From Cyanophora paradoxa (Eukaryota > Glaucocystophyceae > Cyanophorales > Cyanophoraceae): DNA of 64,000 nucleotides. The stretch is from the NCBI GenBank assembly GCA_004431415.1, contig QPMI01000408.1, positions 806,001 through 870,000 of the forward strand. The letters run 5' to 3'. The translations under genes and the position numbers were made by a program. This document shows, in pieces, positions 9,481 to 20,391 of this stretch (the first letter of the stretch is position 1; each line of letters starts with the position of its first letter). The notes below the pieces were generated by a model, which was given only the letters and a program-made list of their open reading frames with translations, had not been told where the DNA came from and ran no database searches.

Positions 9481-12340
9481 TGGCACATGTGAGCGCCCGT
9501 AGACGATATCAGTGCTTGCAACTGTACATGCAGAGTATTTGACTCGAAGCTCAGGTCGCCCGGGCGCAGCTGCGGCGGGGAACAACTCCCAAATAAAGTT
9601 TCTCCCGAGATCAACTTTGAGAGCCGATTCCCAGTACGCCCGTGCCTCTCTAGCTCACTTCCCGGCGGGTGCGAGTCATTCAGTAGCGTCTTAGACAGGG
9701 CCTCGACGTGACTACCGGCTGCCGGGCTTCTACTCGCACGCCCTGCCGCGCGGGAAGATCCTGAACAGCCCGCCAAAAATTATGGCGACTCGCCCTCCGG
9801 ATCCAAAATAATGCGCCGCGCGCTACGAGCTAGCGCCGGGCCTCCGGCGACCTCAGAATCAAATCCAGCACCTTCAAGAACCCCCGGGAGCGTCTCCGCG
9901 CCCGGATGTAACTTGTCAGATAAGATGTTTTACTTGGTGATATTCGCCGACTAGGCCCCTTGGTGGCAGGTTGGCAGTCTCAAGTAGCGCCCTCGACCTG
10001 ACTCCTTCGCGTCGTTCGGGGCCGCGACTGCCCCCAAATATGCACCCCGCCCAATTTGAGGGCGGGGAATCCGAATCTGACGCTCCTACGAGCTCGTTCG
10101 TGCTCCTAAGCTCGGCGCGGCGAGCTTGCAATTCTTTGCACATGATCATGAGTCTCTTCACGCGATAAAAGAATATATACTGAGTAAGTGGCACCTATGA
10201 GCGCCCGTAGACGATATCAGTGCTTGCAACTGTACATGCAGAGTATTTGACTCGAAGCTCAGGTCGCCCGGGCGCAGCTGCGGCGGGGAACAACTCCCTA
10301 ATAAAGTTTCTCCCGAGATCAATTTTGAGAGCCGATTCCCAGTACGCCCGTGCCTCTCTAGCTCACTTCCCGGCGGGTGCGAGTCATTCAGTAGCGTCTT
10401 AGACAGGGCCTCGACGTGACTACCGGCTGCCGGGCTTCTACTCGCACGCCCTGCCGCGCGGGAAGATCCTGAACAGCCCGCCAAAAATTATGGCGACTCG
10501 CCCTCCAAAATAATGCGCCGCGCGCTACGAGCTAGCGCCGGGCCTCCGGCGACCTCAGAATCAAATCCAGCACCTTCAAGAACCCCCGGGAGCGTCTCCG
10601 CGCCCGGATGTAACTTGTCAGATAAGATGTTTTACTTGGTGATATTCGCCGACTAGGCCCCTTGGTGGCAGGTTGGCAGTCTCAAGTAGCGCCCTCGACC
10701 TGACTCCTTCGCTTCGTTCGGGGCCGCGACTGCCCCCAAATATGCACCCCGCCCAATTTGAGGGCGGGGAATCCGAATCTGACGCTCCTACGAGCTCGTT
10801 CGTGCTCCTAAGCTCGGCGCGGCGAGCTTGCAATTCTTTGCACATGATCATGAGTCTCTTCACGCGATAAAAGAATATATACTGAGTAAGTGGCACCTAT
10901 GAGCGCCCGTAGACGATATCAGTGCTTGCAACTGTACATGCAGAGTATTTGACTCGAAGCTCAGGTCGCCCGGGCGCAGCTGCGGCGGGGAACAACTCCC
11001 AAATAAAGTTTCTCCCGAGATCAATTTTGAGAGCCGATTCCCAGTACGCCCGTGCCTCTCTAGCTCACTTCCCGGCGGGTGCGAGTCATTCAGTAGCGTC
11101 TTAGACAGGGCCTCGACGTGACTACCGGCTGCCGGGCTTCTACTCGCACGCCCTGCCGCGCGGGAAGATCCTGAACAGCCCGCCAAAAATTATGGCGACT
11201 CGCCCTCCGGATCCAAAATAATGCGCCGCGCGCTACGAGCTAGCGCCGGGCCTCCGGCGACCTCAGAATCAAATCCAGCACCTTCAAGAACCCCCGGGAG
11301 CGTCTCCGCGCCCGGATGTAACTTGTCAGATAAGATGTTTTACTTGGTGATATTCGCCGACTAGGCCGCTTGGTGGCAGGTTGGCAGTCGACGTCTCAAG
11401 TAGCGCCCTCGACCTGACTCCTTCGCGTCGTTCGGGGCCGCCGCGGCGCGACTGCCCCCAAATATGCACCCCGCCCAATTTGAGGGCGGGGAATCCGAAT
11501 CTGACGCTCCTACGAGCTCGTTCGTGCTCCTAAGCTCGGCGCGGCGAGCTTGCAATTCTTTGCACATGATCATGAGTCTCTTCACGCGATAAAAGAATAT
11601 ATACTGAGTAAGTGGCACCTATGAGCGCCCGTAGACGATATCAGTGCTTGCAACTGTACATGCAGAGTATTTGACTCGAAGCTCAGGTCGCCCGGGCGCA
11701 GCTGCGGCGGGGAACAACTCCCAAATAAAGTTTCTCCCGAGATCAATTTTGAGAGCCGATTCCCAGTACGCCCGTGCCTCTCTAGCTCACTTCCCGGCGG
11801 GTGCGAGTCATTCAGTAGCGTCTTAGACAGGGCCTCGACGTGACTACCGGCTGCCGGGCTTCTACTCGCACGCCCTGCCGCGCGGGAAGATCCTGAACAG
11901 CCCGCCAAAAATTATGGCGACTCGCCCTCCAAAATAATGCGCCGCGCGCTACGAGCTAGCGCCGGGCCTCCGGCGACCTCAGAATCAAATCCAGCACCTT
12001 CAAGAACCCCCGGGAGCGTCTCCGCGCGGCGCCCGGATGTAACTTGTCAGATAAGATGTTTTACTTGGTGATATTCGCCGACTAGGCCCCTTGGTGGCAG
12101 GTTGGCAGTCTCAAGTAGCGCCCTCGACCTGACTCCTTCGCTTCGTTCGGGGCCGCGACTGCCCCCAAATATGCACCCCGCCCAATTTGAGGGCGGGGAA
12201 TCCGAATCTGACGCTCCTACGAGCTCGTTCGTGCTCCTAAGCTCGGCGCGGCGAGCTTGCAATTCTTTGCACATGATCATGAGTCTCTTCATGCCATAAA
12301 AATATACTGAGTAAGTGGCATCTATGGGCGCCCGTAGACG
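9481..12340. repeat. Central tandem array, four ~0.7-kb units plus a partial fifth
   Basis: Units begin with TGGCAC(A/C)T(A/G)TGAGCGCCC at about 9481, 10190, 10892, 11614 and (partial) 12317, giving spacings of 709, 702, 722 and 703 bp. Units differ by small insertions, such as GGATCC in units 1 and 3. Each holds GAATATATACTGAGTAAGTG near its end. Repeated short ORFs of 60-108 aa in each unit show no recognisable domain. The array forms the loop between the inverted arms. Confidence 0.92.
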
Positions 12341-12599
12341 ATACCGCGCCCGCCGCCGGCCGCGCCTCCTGGGGCCGCCCCGCCCGGCGTGCGGCGCCCG
12401 CCGCCCGCTGTGCCTCCGCCCCGCCCGCCGGCCCTGTCGCCGCCCGCCGAGCCTCCGCCCCGCCCCGCCGGCCCTGTCGCCGCCCGCCGAGCCTCCGCCC
12501 CGCCCCGAGAGCCGCGTCCACCGCCCGCCGCCTGCTGCGCCTTCGCTCCGCCCCGCATGCTGCGTCCGCCGCCCGCCGCGCCTCCTGAGACTCTGAAAC

Positions 12600-12950
12600 C
12601 GCCCCGCCCGTCGAGTCGCCGCCGCCGCCCGCCGCGCCTCCGCCCCTTCCTGCGAGCCGCCGCCGCCGCCCGCCGCGCCTCCGCCCCGCCCGTCGAGCTG
12701 CGCGGCCGCCCGCGGCGCCTCCGCCCGCCCGTCGAGCCGCGCGGCCGCCCGCCGCGCCTCCGTTCCGCCCCGCGAGCCGCGCGGCCGCCCGCGGCGCCTC
12801 CGCCCCGCCCGTCGAGCCGCGCGGCCGCCCGCCGCGCCTCCGTTCCACCCCGCGAGCCGCGCGGCCGCCCGCCGCGCCTCCGTTCCGCCCCGCGAGCCGC
12901 GCGGCCGCCCGCCGCGCCTCCGCCCTGCCCCGCGAGCCGCGCGGACGGGG
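12600..12950. repeat. 40-bp GC-rich minisatellite, right arm
   Basis: This is the inverted counterpart of the left minisatellite with fewer units and different unit order, so the two arrays have changed length independently since the palindrome formed. A more degenerate GC-rich tract continues back to about 12340. Confidence 0.85.
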
Positions 12951-12974
12951 GCGGCGGGGCGGCGGGGGGGCGCA

Positions 12975-13315
12975 CGGCGGCGGCGGTGAGGGCGGCGAGG
13001 GCGCGGTTCGAGACGCCCATGCGGCTCACGTCGAGCCGCTCCAGGCTGCGCGCGCCCCGCCCGTCGGCCCAGGCCCGGCCCGGAGCGGGGCGGGGCGGGG
13101 CGGGGCAGGGCGGGCGGGCCTTGCGGCGTGCACGGCGATCGCGAGGCCGGCCTCGTCCGCCACGCCCCTGCGCGGGGCTCGCCGGGCCGGCGCGGGGCGG
13201 AGCTGGGCTCGCGGGGCGGGGCGCACGGGCAGTCCGGGAGGAGGGCGGCGAGGCGTGGCAAAGCGCCCATGGTCGCCGCCACCGCCCCGTCCTCCAGCCA
13301 CCCGCTGCCCCGCCC
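12975..13315 (-). pseudogene. Captured LRR-type gene fragment (right arm, mirror copy)
   Basis: It is the inverted duplicate of the fragment at 8573-8915. The same LERLDVSRMGVS-type segment reads on the minus strand. It has small differences: Asn for Asp in the GVSNRALAAL stretch, an extra C in the first intron, and a changed base after the third exon. It has no independent function that can be supported. Confidence 0.58.
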
Positions 13316-15803
13316 GCTCGCTGGCGATGTAGTAGAAGCTCCCAAACTGCGACGATCCGAGGCGGGCTCACCCGTCCCGGCGGTCTGGGCCTCGTAAGCC
13401 ACGTGCTCGCGCGTCGCTGGCCCAATGCTGTGCTTGGCAGGCGCACCCGAGGCGACCGCCGATCGGGAGGTTGCGTCGGTCCGCGCGCTCACGCAACGTC
13501 CTGCCAGTCCAGAGTCAGAGGCACTGTGTTAGCATCTCAAAGGGACGCTCTATGCACCGAAACATGCGAGAGAGCTCCGCCGGCGACCAGAACCGCATCC
13601 GCGGCCGGCGTGCACCTCAACCCTCCAAATCGACCGCGGGGCTGTCTAGTAGAGATACTGCGGACGTAAGTGAGCTGAAAGCCACGCAAAGAAGCCGGCC
13701 AGCGCGGCGAAGTCGCCCGGCGCGGGGTTGCGGGCCGGGTCGATCTAGCTGTGGATCGGCGCGGCGCAAGGACGACGCCACGGAGGGAGCTGGACCCGTA
13801 GTTACAAGCTCGCGTGCTCGTAGCTGCCGCGCGCTGCGTGCTGCGAGCACCCGCGAAGTTGACGCAGCGGGCGGCGCTGCGAGCGAGGGCCGCAAGAGCC
13901 GCTGGCATTCGCTTCAGATGGCCTCGACAAGCTGTACTACGGCGCGGCTGCCGCGGCGGCCCTGCCGCTGTGGGCCTCGCAAGCCTTTTTTCCCCATCAG
14001 TCGTGTACCCCAAACGTGCTGCCTTCAAGTGCCTTGCTGCCAGCAGCTGCAGCCTCGACGGAAGGCTGCCGCGCGGACGCGCTTCACTCTCACAGCGGGT
14101 CGGTTCGTTGGCTCCTCCGGGGTCTCGCAGCGCTGCCCGCGTCTCTGATGCCGCTTTTCAAACCAGGTCGAACGGACTTGCTGCCGCCGCAGCGAACATC
14201 GTCAGCTTCCAGCGCGAACGATGCTCGAAGGTACTTTCTTGCATCCTCTGCCCCTCTCGCCGCCTGTCGCCCGCCTGATTTCAAACGCAGAGCGTTGCTT
14301 CAGGGCGGCTGGCTCCCGGTTGCGGCCGCGAACGCTCGCGAACGCATCGCTGTCGACCTCCTTGTTGCCTTTGTTGTCCATTCCTCCCGCGGCTGTCGCC
14401 AATGGGCGTTCTGCCGCTGACAGGCACGCGCGGCACGTAGGCGGTGGCTGCGGAGGCGAAGCAAGGTGCTTTTCGTTTCCTCTCCTTTGATTCAATCCCT
14501 CACTCCGCTGGCGGGCCAGGGAGCGGGCGTGACTGGTCCCCGCGAGCAGAAGACCACCGCCCAGTTCGCTTGGCGACTTCTTCCGCAGGCCAGGTGCTCG
14601 CTCTTGTCTCCGCTGCTTGCCCATTGATCTTGTTGTAACGCCGGCGGCGTGCGCAGCGCAGCGCATGCCGCTCTCCGCCGGACGTGTGGCTGCTGGCGCT
14701 CTCGAAGTTCATGCTTGCGGCCGCTCGGGCGCAGGTGCGGTCGTTTGCCGGCGCGCACGCTTCTTTTCTTTCGATTGACTCTCCGAGCGCAGCGAGCGCT
14801 TCGCCCTCGCCCTCGCCCTCGCCCTCGCGGTCGCGGTCGCGGGAATCCTGGCCGCGGGGCAAGCTCGAGCCGGTCTGCTGCTCCCTCTCCTGGCCGAGGT
14901 GCTCAGCGGCCCGTTCGGTTCCGCCTCGATTCGAGCGCTCGCTAACCGCGATGCGCACAGCGCAGCGGGCTCGGCGAGGTGCCGCACGACCTACAGCGCG
15001 CGCGGGCCGCATCGCTTCACGCCCTCCCCTCCCACGTGAATCCCTAGTCGCGTCCCCCCCGGTCCCTTTCCTTGCTGGCCCGCACGCATACTTTTGCGTA
15101 GCCGCCGCTAGGCTATGCAGAGGAGCGGCAGGCAGCGAAATTCAGTTTCAGTTTCCGTTTCAGTTTGTACAGCCTAGTTGAGTTCGCCATCGAGAGAATT
15201 TCAGTTTCAGTTTCAGTGTGTGCAGCCTAGACGAGCCCACCAGCGGCCAGTAAGATGTATTCACAGTCAGAATCGTAGATAGGTAGATAGATAGATCATC
15301 CCCCAAAGAATCAGATACCACGCTTTGATATATTTCTAGCCAGAACGCGTACGCCAGAGCCAGCCTGGCAAATCTTTGGTGGCGATCTGGCTCTAGATCT
15401 CTAGTTCTGCTAGCTGGGCGAGAACTGGGCTAGCCATGGCTCTCTAGTAGCCGGGCTGAGAAGTGGGCGGGGAATGACGCCCTCCGTCGGCGTACGCATA
15501 TACGTATATATATATACGTATACTGGTACGCTAGTCCGGTGCGCGGCTCCGATCGTCACTTTTGGCTCCCGGGCGGTGCGTTCTGGTGCAGCTTGGACAC
15601 AGTGCCGTGAACCGACGCGTACCAACGGTACGGTAGCGTACCGACGTGTACCAAACGAGTCCGCCGCGTACCAAACGCACCGACGGTGCAGCGGCCGTAC
15701 CGACGGTGCGCGGTACAGTGGGCGGTACGAACCTGGTACGACAACGTACCTATTTTGTACCTATTTTGCACCGAACGTACCTGGAGCCAAAAGTGACGAT
15801 CTA

Positions 15804-16790
15804 GTGGGGCCCACGTTCCCGTCGCGGGCGATGCGGCGGCCGCGGCGTGCTGGGCGAGCCAGACGAGGTCCGGCGGGCCGTTGCCCGCCAGCAGCGCCGC
15901 GCGCGTGGCGGCCCAGGGGTCAGCCGGTGGGACGAACGGGGGCCCGGCCGGTGGCTGGGGCGGCGCCTGGCCGGGCTGGGTGGCGGCGTGGGGCGCATAG
16001 TGCGGGGCGGGCTGCGCCGCGGGTGTTGCCGACGGGGCGGGAGGACGGCCAGCAGATGGCGGGCGGCCGCCGCGAGCGGTTTCGCGCCGGCGGCGGCCTG
16101 GGCCTCCTCGCGGGAGCGCTGGATGGCGGCCAGGCGCTCGGACTCTGCCGCAGCGTGAGAGGCGCGCGGCGAGGCGGGGTACGGGGCGAACCCGTGAGGG
16201 GCGGTGGGAGCCGCACGATCTCCTTGGTGGCGGAGCGCCGCTTCGGGGCGGCCGCCACGACCTTGGGCTCCGGGTCGGGGTCCGAGTCGTCTTCGGACTC
16301 CTCGCCCTCGTCGCCCGAAGCGGGTGGCGGGGGTGAGGCCGCGCGGCGCCGCTGGGGCGGGCCCCAGTCGTCGTCGGAGAAGTCGTCTTCCGGGACGACC
16401 GGGCGGCGCTTGCGCTTCGCCGGCTTGGCCGGGCGCGGGGCCGGCTCCTCAGGCGCCTCCTCCTCGGCGGAGGAGGCGGGCTTGGGCGGAGCCGTGCGGC
16501 GCGGCTGTGCCGGCGCCTTCGTCTTCTTCTTCGGCTTCTCCGCCGGAGGCGGGGCCGAGCCTTCGTCGCCGGTCGCGGCGTCCGCCGCCTTCAGCGGGGG
16601 CGGTACGCGCTTCCGTCCCGTCGGAGGAAGCGAGCGCTTCGCCGGCGCCGGTGGCGGGGCGGACGAGCTGGAGGCGCCGGGGCGGAGCCCGAGGCGGGGG
16701 CGTCCGGCTCGGCGGGAGCCGGAGCGTCGGCGCCGGCGTCGACGTCGATGACGTCGGCCGCTGGTTTGCGCAGCCGAGTTGACCCGCGGG
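15804..16790 (-). pseudogene. gag-like protein, N-terminal half (copy 1)
   Basis: This low-complexity charged region has Pro/Ala-rich stretches, an acidic segment with VVPEDDFSDDDWGPP, basic patches (KPAKRKRRP) and many Ser/Glu/Asp. It corresponds to 32840-33850 in copy 2, where the reading frame runs into the capsid-like part. Here the fold-back element separates it from the C-terminal half. A one-base difference from copy 2 near 16040 changes the frame. The start codon is not certain. Confidence 0.5.
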
Positions 16791-16887
16791 CGGCCGAGCG
16801 TAGAGGCTACGGCCCTTCCTGCCCGGGGAGTTCCAGGCCTCCTCGATCGCCCCGAGATGGAAGTGCGTCTCCGCGAGACCCCAAGGC

Positions 16888-17970
16888 TCAACGAGCTGGT
16901 CCCATGGAATCTACGCCGGAGTGAGGTGTAGCGAGGGGTGCCGGGCGAGGGCGGTTCAGGCGGACCTCGCTGTCGGGCAGGTCCAGCGGCTGAAGGCTTG
17001 CCGGCCAGGAGCGGGACGGTGCGGCCCGCGACGGGCCGGGGCACAGGCCAAGGGCGGCGGCGTAGTCGTTGCGCAGGGCGGTGCGCAGCTCCGCGATGCC
17101 GGAGGCCGCGCCCTGTTCTTGCCCGGTGAAGGCCCGCACGAAGTCGCGGAACCAGGGCTGCAGGCCGGTTCCAAACGCCTTGGAGAACTTCTGTTTCTCC
17201 TGCAAGGCCGTGAGGTCGGTTCGGCGGGAGAGCGATCGCGGCCGTACCGAGTCGTGAAGCCAGGCGTGGATCATGCCGGCGCCCGCGAGGCCGGCCGCGA
17301 ATTCCCACGGCAGGAGTTCGTGCGTGACGCGCCAGGCCGCGTCGTCGTCAAAACTCGCGGCCGGGAAGACGAGCGGAACGCCGAGCGGGTAGGCCAGCGT
17401 GTGGAACTCGAAGAGCTCGAGCTGGCGCGCGCCGGTGGGACCGAAGGCCCGGAGGGCGTGAAGGACCGTGGGGACGTCGCCGAGGCGGGAGTGGAGTGTG
17501 CCCACTCCTCCTGGGTGATGCCCAGGTCGGCGAGGTTGACGCCGGTGGCTTCGAGGCCCGAGTAGTCGTCCTTGGAGTGGATCGCGACGCAGATCGACCC
17601 GCGCGACTGGCCGATGACGCGGATCACGTAGACCGGCACGAGCACGGCAAGAAAAGCGTGCGAGGCGTCGAACTCGGGTCGTCGGAGAACTGGCGCGGAA
17701 TGAGAGCCGCCTGCGAGGGTGTGCCCGGCGCGGCGTACCGCGAGGCGCGGGACTGTCTGAGAGCCCGCGAAGGGGAACGGCGGGAAGTAGCCGGTGAGGC
17801 GGAGAAACTTGCTGCACGCGAGGAAGCGGGAGCGCCGCGGCAGGTCGCGCCAGTAGACCCAGGCCCCCATCCCCGCCTTCGTGAAAGGGGGGGACTTGTC
17901 GAGCAACTCGGCCGCCAGCAGGTTCTGGCCTGCGGATCGTCGTAAGCGACGCAGCGAGGTGGCGGGAGGA
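16888..17970 (-). pseudogene. Retrotransposon ORF1-like protein, unknown function (copy 1)
   Basis: The C-terminal part is a convincing coding region with segments such as WVYWRDLPRRSRFLACSKF, SICVAIHSKDDYSGLEATG and WFRDFVRAFTGQEQGAASG, ending at the stop at 16888-16890. It matches 33923-35010 in copy 2. Single-base differences near 17506 and 17690 break the frame here. No known domain was recognised. It lies 5' of the gag-like gene on the coding strand, so it may be a first structural ORF of this element family. Confidence 0.5.
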
Positions 17971-18049
17971 GGCCCCGAGCGAGGGTCTAGTGGGGTTCGG
18001 TGGCGGCGGCGCTGCCGCGGCGCAGCCGCGGGGCGGGGCGTCAGCGCTG

Positions 18050-19480
18050 GCTGGCGGGGCCGGACTCCGTCGGGGACGGGGGCGGGCCGCAGCGAGGGCC
18101 GCGCGCGGCGTCCGCACTCCGAGTAGAGGGTCCGCCGCGCGAGGCGCCCGCGGGCCGTCCCGCAGCGCGAGGCGCACGCGGGGTTGAAAGTCCAGGGTAG
18201 GAGTTGCCGGCCGAGGGAGGGGCCGGTGCCGCCGCAGCAGCCCGGGGTCACAGCGAGACGCACGCGGCCCCGGAACTCCTTGCACGGGGCCCACAGCGCC
18301 GAGCGCTCGCGGGCGGTCTCACAGCGAGGCGCTCGCGAGACCCGTGCTCCTGGTCGAAGTTCGCCGGCCGCCGGCGCGGCCGGGCTCCGTCGGGGACGGG
18401 GCGGGCCGCAGCGAGGGTCGCGCGCGGCCTCCAAACTCCGAGTAGAGGGCCCGCAGCGCGAGGCGCCCGTGGGCCGTCCCGCAGCGCGAGGCGCACGCGG
18501 GGTTGTATGCCAGGGGGAGTTGCCGGTTGAGGGGGAGGGTCGGCGCCGCGGTCGCAGCCCGGGGCCACAGCGAGACGCGCGCGGCCCTGGAACTCCTTGC
18601 ACTGGGCCCACAGCGCCGAGCGCTCGCGGGTGGTCTCGCAGCGATGCGCTCGCGAGACCCGTGCTCCTGGTCGAAGTTCGCCGGTCGCAGGTGCGGCCGG
18701 GCTCCGTCGGGGACGGTGTGGGCCGCAGCGAGGGTCGCGCGCGGCCTCCGAACTCCGAGAAGAGGGCCCGCAGCGCGAGGCGCCCGCGGGCCGTCCCGCA
18801 GCGCGAGGCGCACGCGGGGTGAAGGCCGGGTTGGGAGTTGCCGGCCGCAGGGGCGGCCGGCGCCGCGGTCGCAGCCCGGGGTCACAGCGGGACGCACGCG
18901 ACCCCGGAACTCCGTGCACGGGACCCACAGCGCTGGGCGCTCGCGGGCAGTCTCACAGCGAAGTGCTCGCGAGACCCGTGCTCCTAGTCGAAGTTCGCCG
19001 GCCGCGGGCGCGGCCGGACTCCGTTGGGGACGGGGCGGGCCGCAGCGAAGGTCGCGCGCGGCCTCCGGCCTCTGAACTCCGAGTAGAGGGCCCGCAGCGC
19101 GAGGCGCCCGCGGGCCGTCCCGCGGCGCGAGGCGCACGCGGGGTTGAAGGCCAGGTTGGGAGTAGCCGGCCGCGGGAGCGGCCGGTGCCGCGGTCGCGGC
19201 CCGGGGCCACAGCGGAATGCACGCGGCCCCGGAACTCCTAGCACGGGGGCCCACAGCGCGACGCGCCCGCGGGCCCGTCTCACAGCGAGGTGCTCGCGAG
19301 AACCGTGCTCCTGGTCGAAGTTCGCCGGCCGCCGGCGCGGCCGGGCTCCGTCGGGGACGGGGCGGGCCGCAGCGAGGGTCGCGCGCGGCCTCCGAACTCC
19401 GAGTACGGGGCCCACAGCGCGCACGCTCGCGGGCCGTCCCGCAGCGCGAGGCGCACGCGAGGACCGTACTCCGTCGTCTC
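18050..19480. repeat. ~320-bp tandem repeats in the 5' leader of retrotransposon copy 1
   Basis: Four units recur with GACCCGTGCTCCT(G/A)GTCGAAG near 18337, 18655 and 18971, and a variant near 19300, spaced 316-328 bp. The array lies between the left-hand ORFs and the right terminal repeat, upstream of them on the coding strand. Copy 2 has the same array at about 35090-36515. Open frames across it are caused by GC content and are not counted as genes. Confidence 0.85.
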
Positions 19481-19809
19481 CCCGGGTCGCGCGAGCGGCC
19501 CGGGCACCGGCCGCCGGGGAGTTGTGAGACCAGCCCCGATCGACGGCGGTGGGCCTACAGCGCGAGCGCACGCGGGCCGAGGCGATCCTGCGCGGAAGCC
19601 GCCGGGGCGCCGATGATGCGCGGCCGGTCGTCGCGTCGAGGCGGTCTCGACATGCGCGCAGGTGGTGGTCAGCCAACCGCCGGGAATCAGGTGGCGAGGT
19701 GCGGTAGCCGCTTAAACGGAAAAGAGAGGCCGGCGGCCGCGGATTGACGATGGGCCCCCGGAATAGCCTTCGCTATACGCTAGCGAGGCGGGCGAGCCCG
19801 GTCGTGAAC

Positions 19810-20043
19810 CTACGTACCGCCGTGGCAGTAAGGAACCAAATCTAAGCGGGAACCGCCACCCGCCGACGATTCCGGCAGGATTGCTGGTGAGAGGGTGCCT
19901 TCGGGCCAGCCGTCTACGCAGAACTGCTGCACGGTTGCTGCTGCGCGGTTGCGCCGCAGGTAATCCTCGGCTAGTGGGCTCCAGTTGACGCCTGGGAGGC
20001 CCGTGGCCGGAAGAGCTGGGATGGTCGGCGGTCGTGCCGACAT
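19810..20043 (-). CDS. Small ORF next to the 5' repeat of the retrotransposon (copy 1; same at 36848-37081)
   Basis: This 77-aa frame begins 33 bp inside the 316-bp terminal repeat on the coding strand and is identical in both copies. It includes LAEDYLRRNRAAATVQQF, which looks less compositional than its surroundings and resembles a helical segment. It could be the first exon or N-terminus of an element protein, or chance. No function is assigned. Confidence 0.3.
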   Translation of the reverse strand: MSARPPTIPALPATGLPGVNWSPLAEDYLRRNRAAATVQQFCVDGWPEGTLSPAILPESSAGGGSRLDLVPYCHGGT

Positions 20044-20075
20044 GGTGAGCTGGCGTGCTAGAAGTGCTGGCTGTG

Positions 20076-20391
20076 GCGATTTCGCTTCGCCGCTGGTCGC
20101 TTCGTGGCCTGGAGCGGCCGCGAGCGAAGCTGGGCGTGAAGGGAAACCCCGAATCAGCGTACCCCCCGGAGCTCGGCGGCTTCAAGCCCGCCGGCTCGGC
20201 CCAACGGCTAGCTCAGCTAGTCCCTTGCGGGACGCTCGCTGCAGCCTGCTGCTTATCCCGTGCTCGCCTCGCGCCGCTCCGCGGCTAGCGAGTCGCTCAG
20301 CTCTTTTGTGCCTGGCGCTCGGCTACGGTCTTCTTTGTTCGCATTCCGTCGGCGCAAAACTCGATTTACGCATTGAGAGCGCAAATCCCGA
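20076..20391. repeat. Terminal 316-bp repeat of retrotransposon copy 1
   Basis: It is the element's 5' end on the coding strand and is identical in structure to 507-822. The last element base is 20391 (CCCGA), and flanking DNA starts GGTACGGCGC. On the minus strand its first bases supply seven codons (GICALNA) and a stop to the flanking reading frame. Confidence 0.88.

Larger units (their letters stand above)
6088..15803. mobile_element. 9.7-kb fold-back (giant terminal inverted repeat) transposon nested in retrotransposon copy 1
   Basis: The ends are perfect inverted repeats beginning TAGATCGTCACTTTTGG. They are flanked by a 5-bp target duplication GTGGG (6083-6087 and 15804-15808). The uninterrupted site is present in copy 2 with a single GTGGG (32837-32841), which proves insertion. 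Two arms of about 3.2 kb are near-identical inverted copies around a centre of about 0.7-kb tandem repeats. No transposase motif was recognised in any frame; long ORFs in the GC minisatellites are compositional. It is probably non-autonomous. The superfamily is not clear from the termini and the 5-bp duplication. Confidence 0.88.
12600..15803. repeat. Right inverted arm of the fold-back element
   Basis: It is the reverse complement of the left arm, ending GTGACGATCTA at 15803 followed by the GTGGG target duplication. The inner 12340-12600 part is a degenerate GC-rich repeat that does not pair cleanly with the left side, so the arms are about 3.2 kb and the loop is asymmetric. It contains mirror copies of the same palindromes, hexamers and captured gene fragment. 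Confidence 0.85.
1..20391 (-). mobile_element. Ngaro/PAT-type tyrosine-recombinase retrotransposon, copy 1 (left end off window)
   Basis: Coding strand is minus. It carries gag-like, reverse transcriptase, RNase H and tyrosine recombinase (YR) regions that match copy 2 (26067-37429) almost base for base. In coding order the ends are split direct repeats: a 316-bp unit at 20076-20391, then the ORFs, then a second unit (823-1381) joined directly to another 316-bp unit (507-822). The final repeat lies beyond base 1. This A1-ORFs-B1-A2-B2 order is the known layout of Ngaro/PAT elements; DIRS-1 has inverted repeats instead. Without the nested 9716-bp element the visible part is about 10.7 kb. Position 20392 is the first flanking base. 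Several ORFs are out of frame at single-base run differences from copy 2, so activity of this copy is doubtful. Confidence 0.88.

Noticed and set aside
6088-15803. Inverted duplication as a pure assembly artefact
   Set aside because: The arms carry independent differences, minisatellite arrays differ, and there is a clean target duplication with an empty site in copy 2. Read support is still desirable.
18000-19700. Overlapping 100-310-aa ORFs on both strands in the retrotransposon leader
   Set aside because: They follow the ~320-bp repeat period and GC composition, and frames change between copies.
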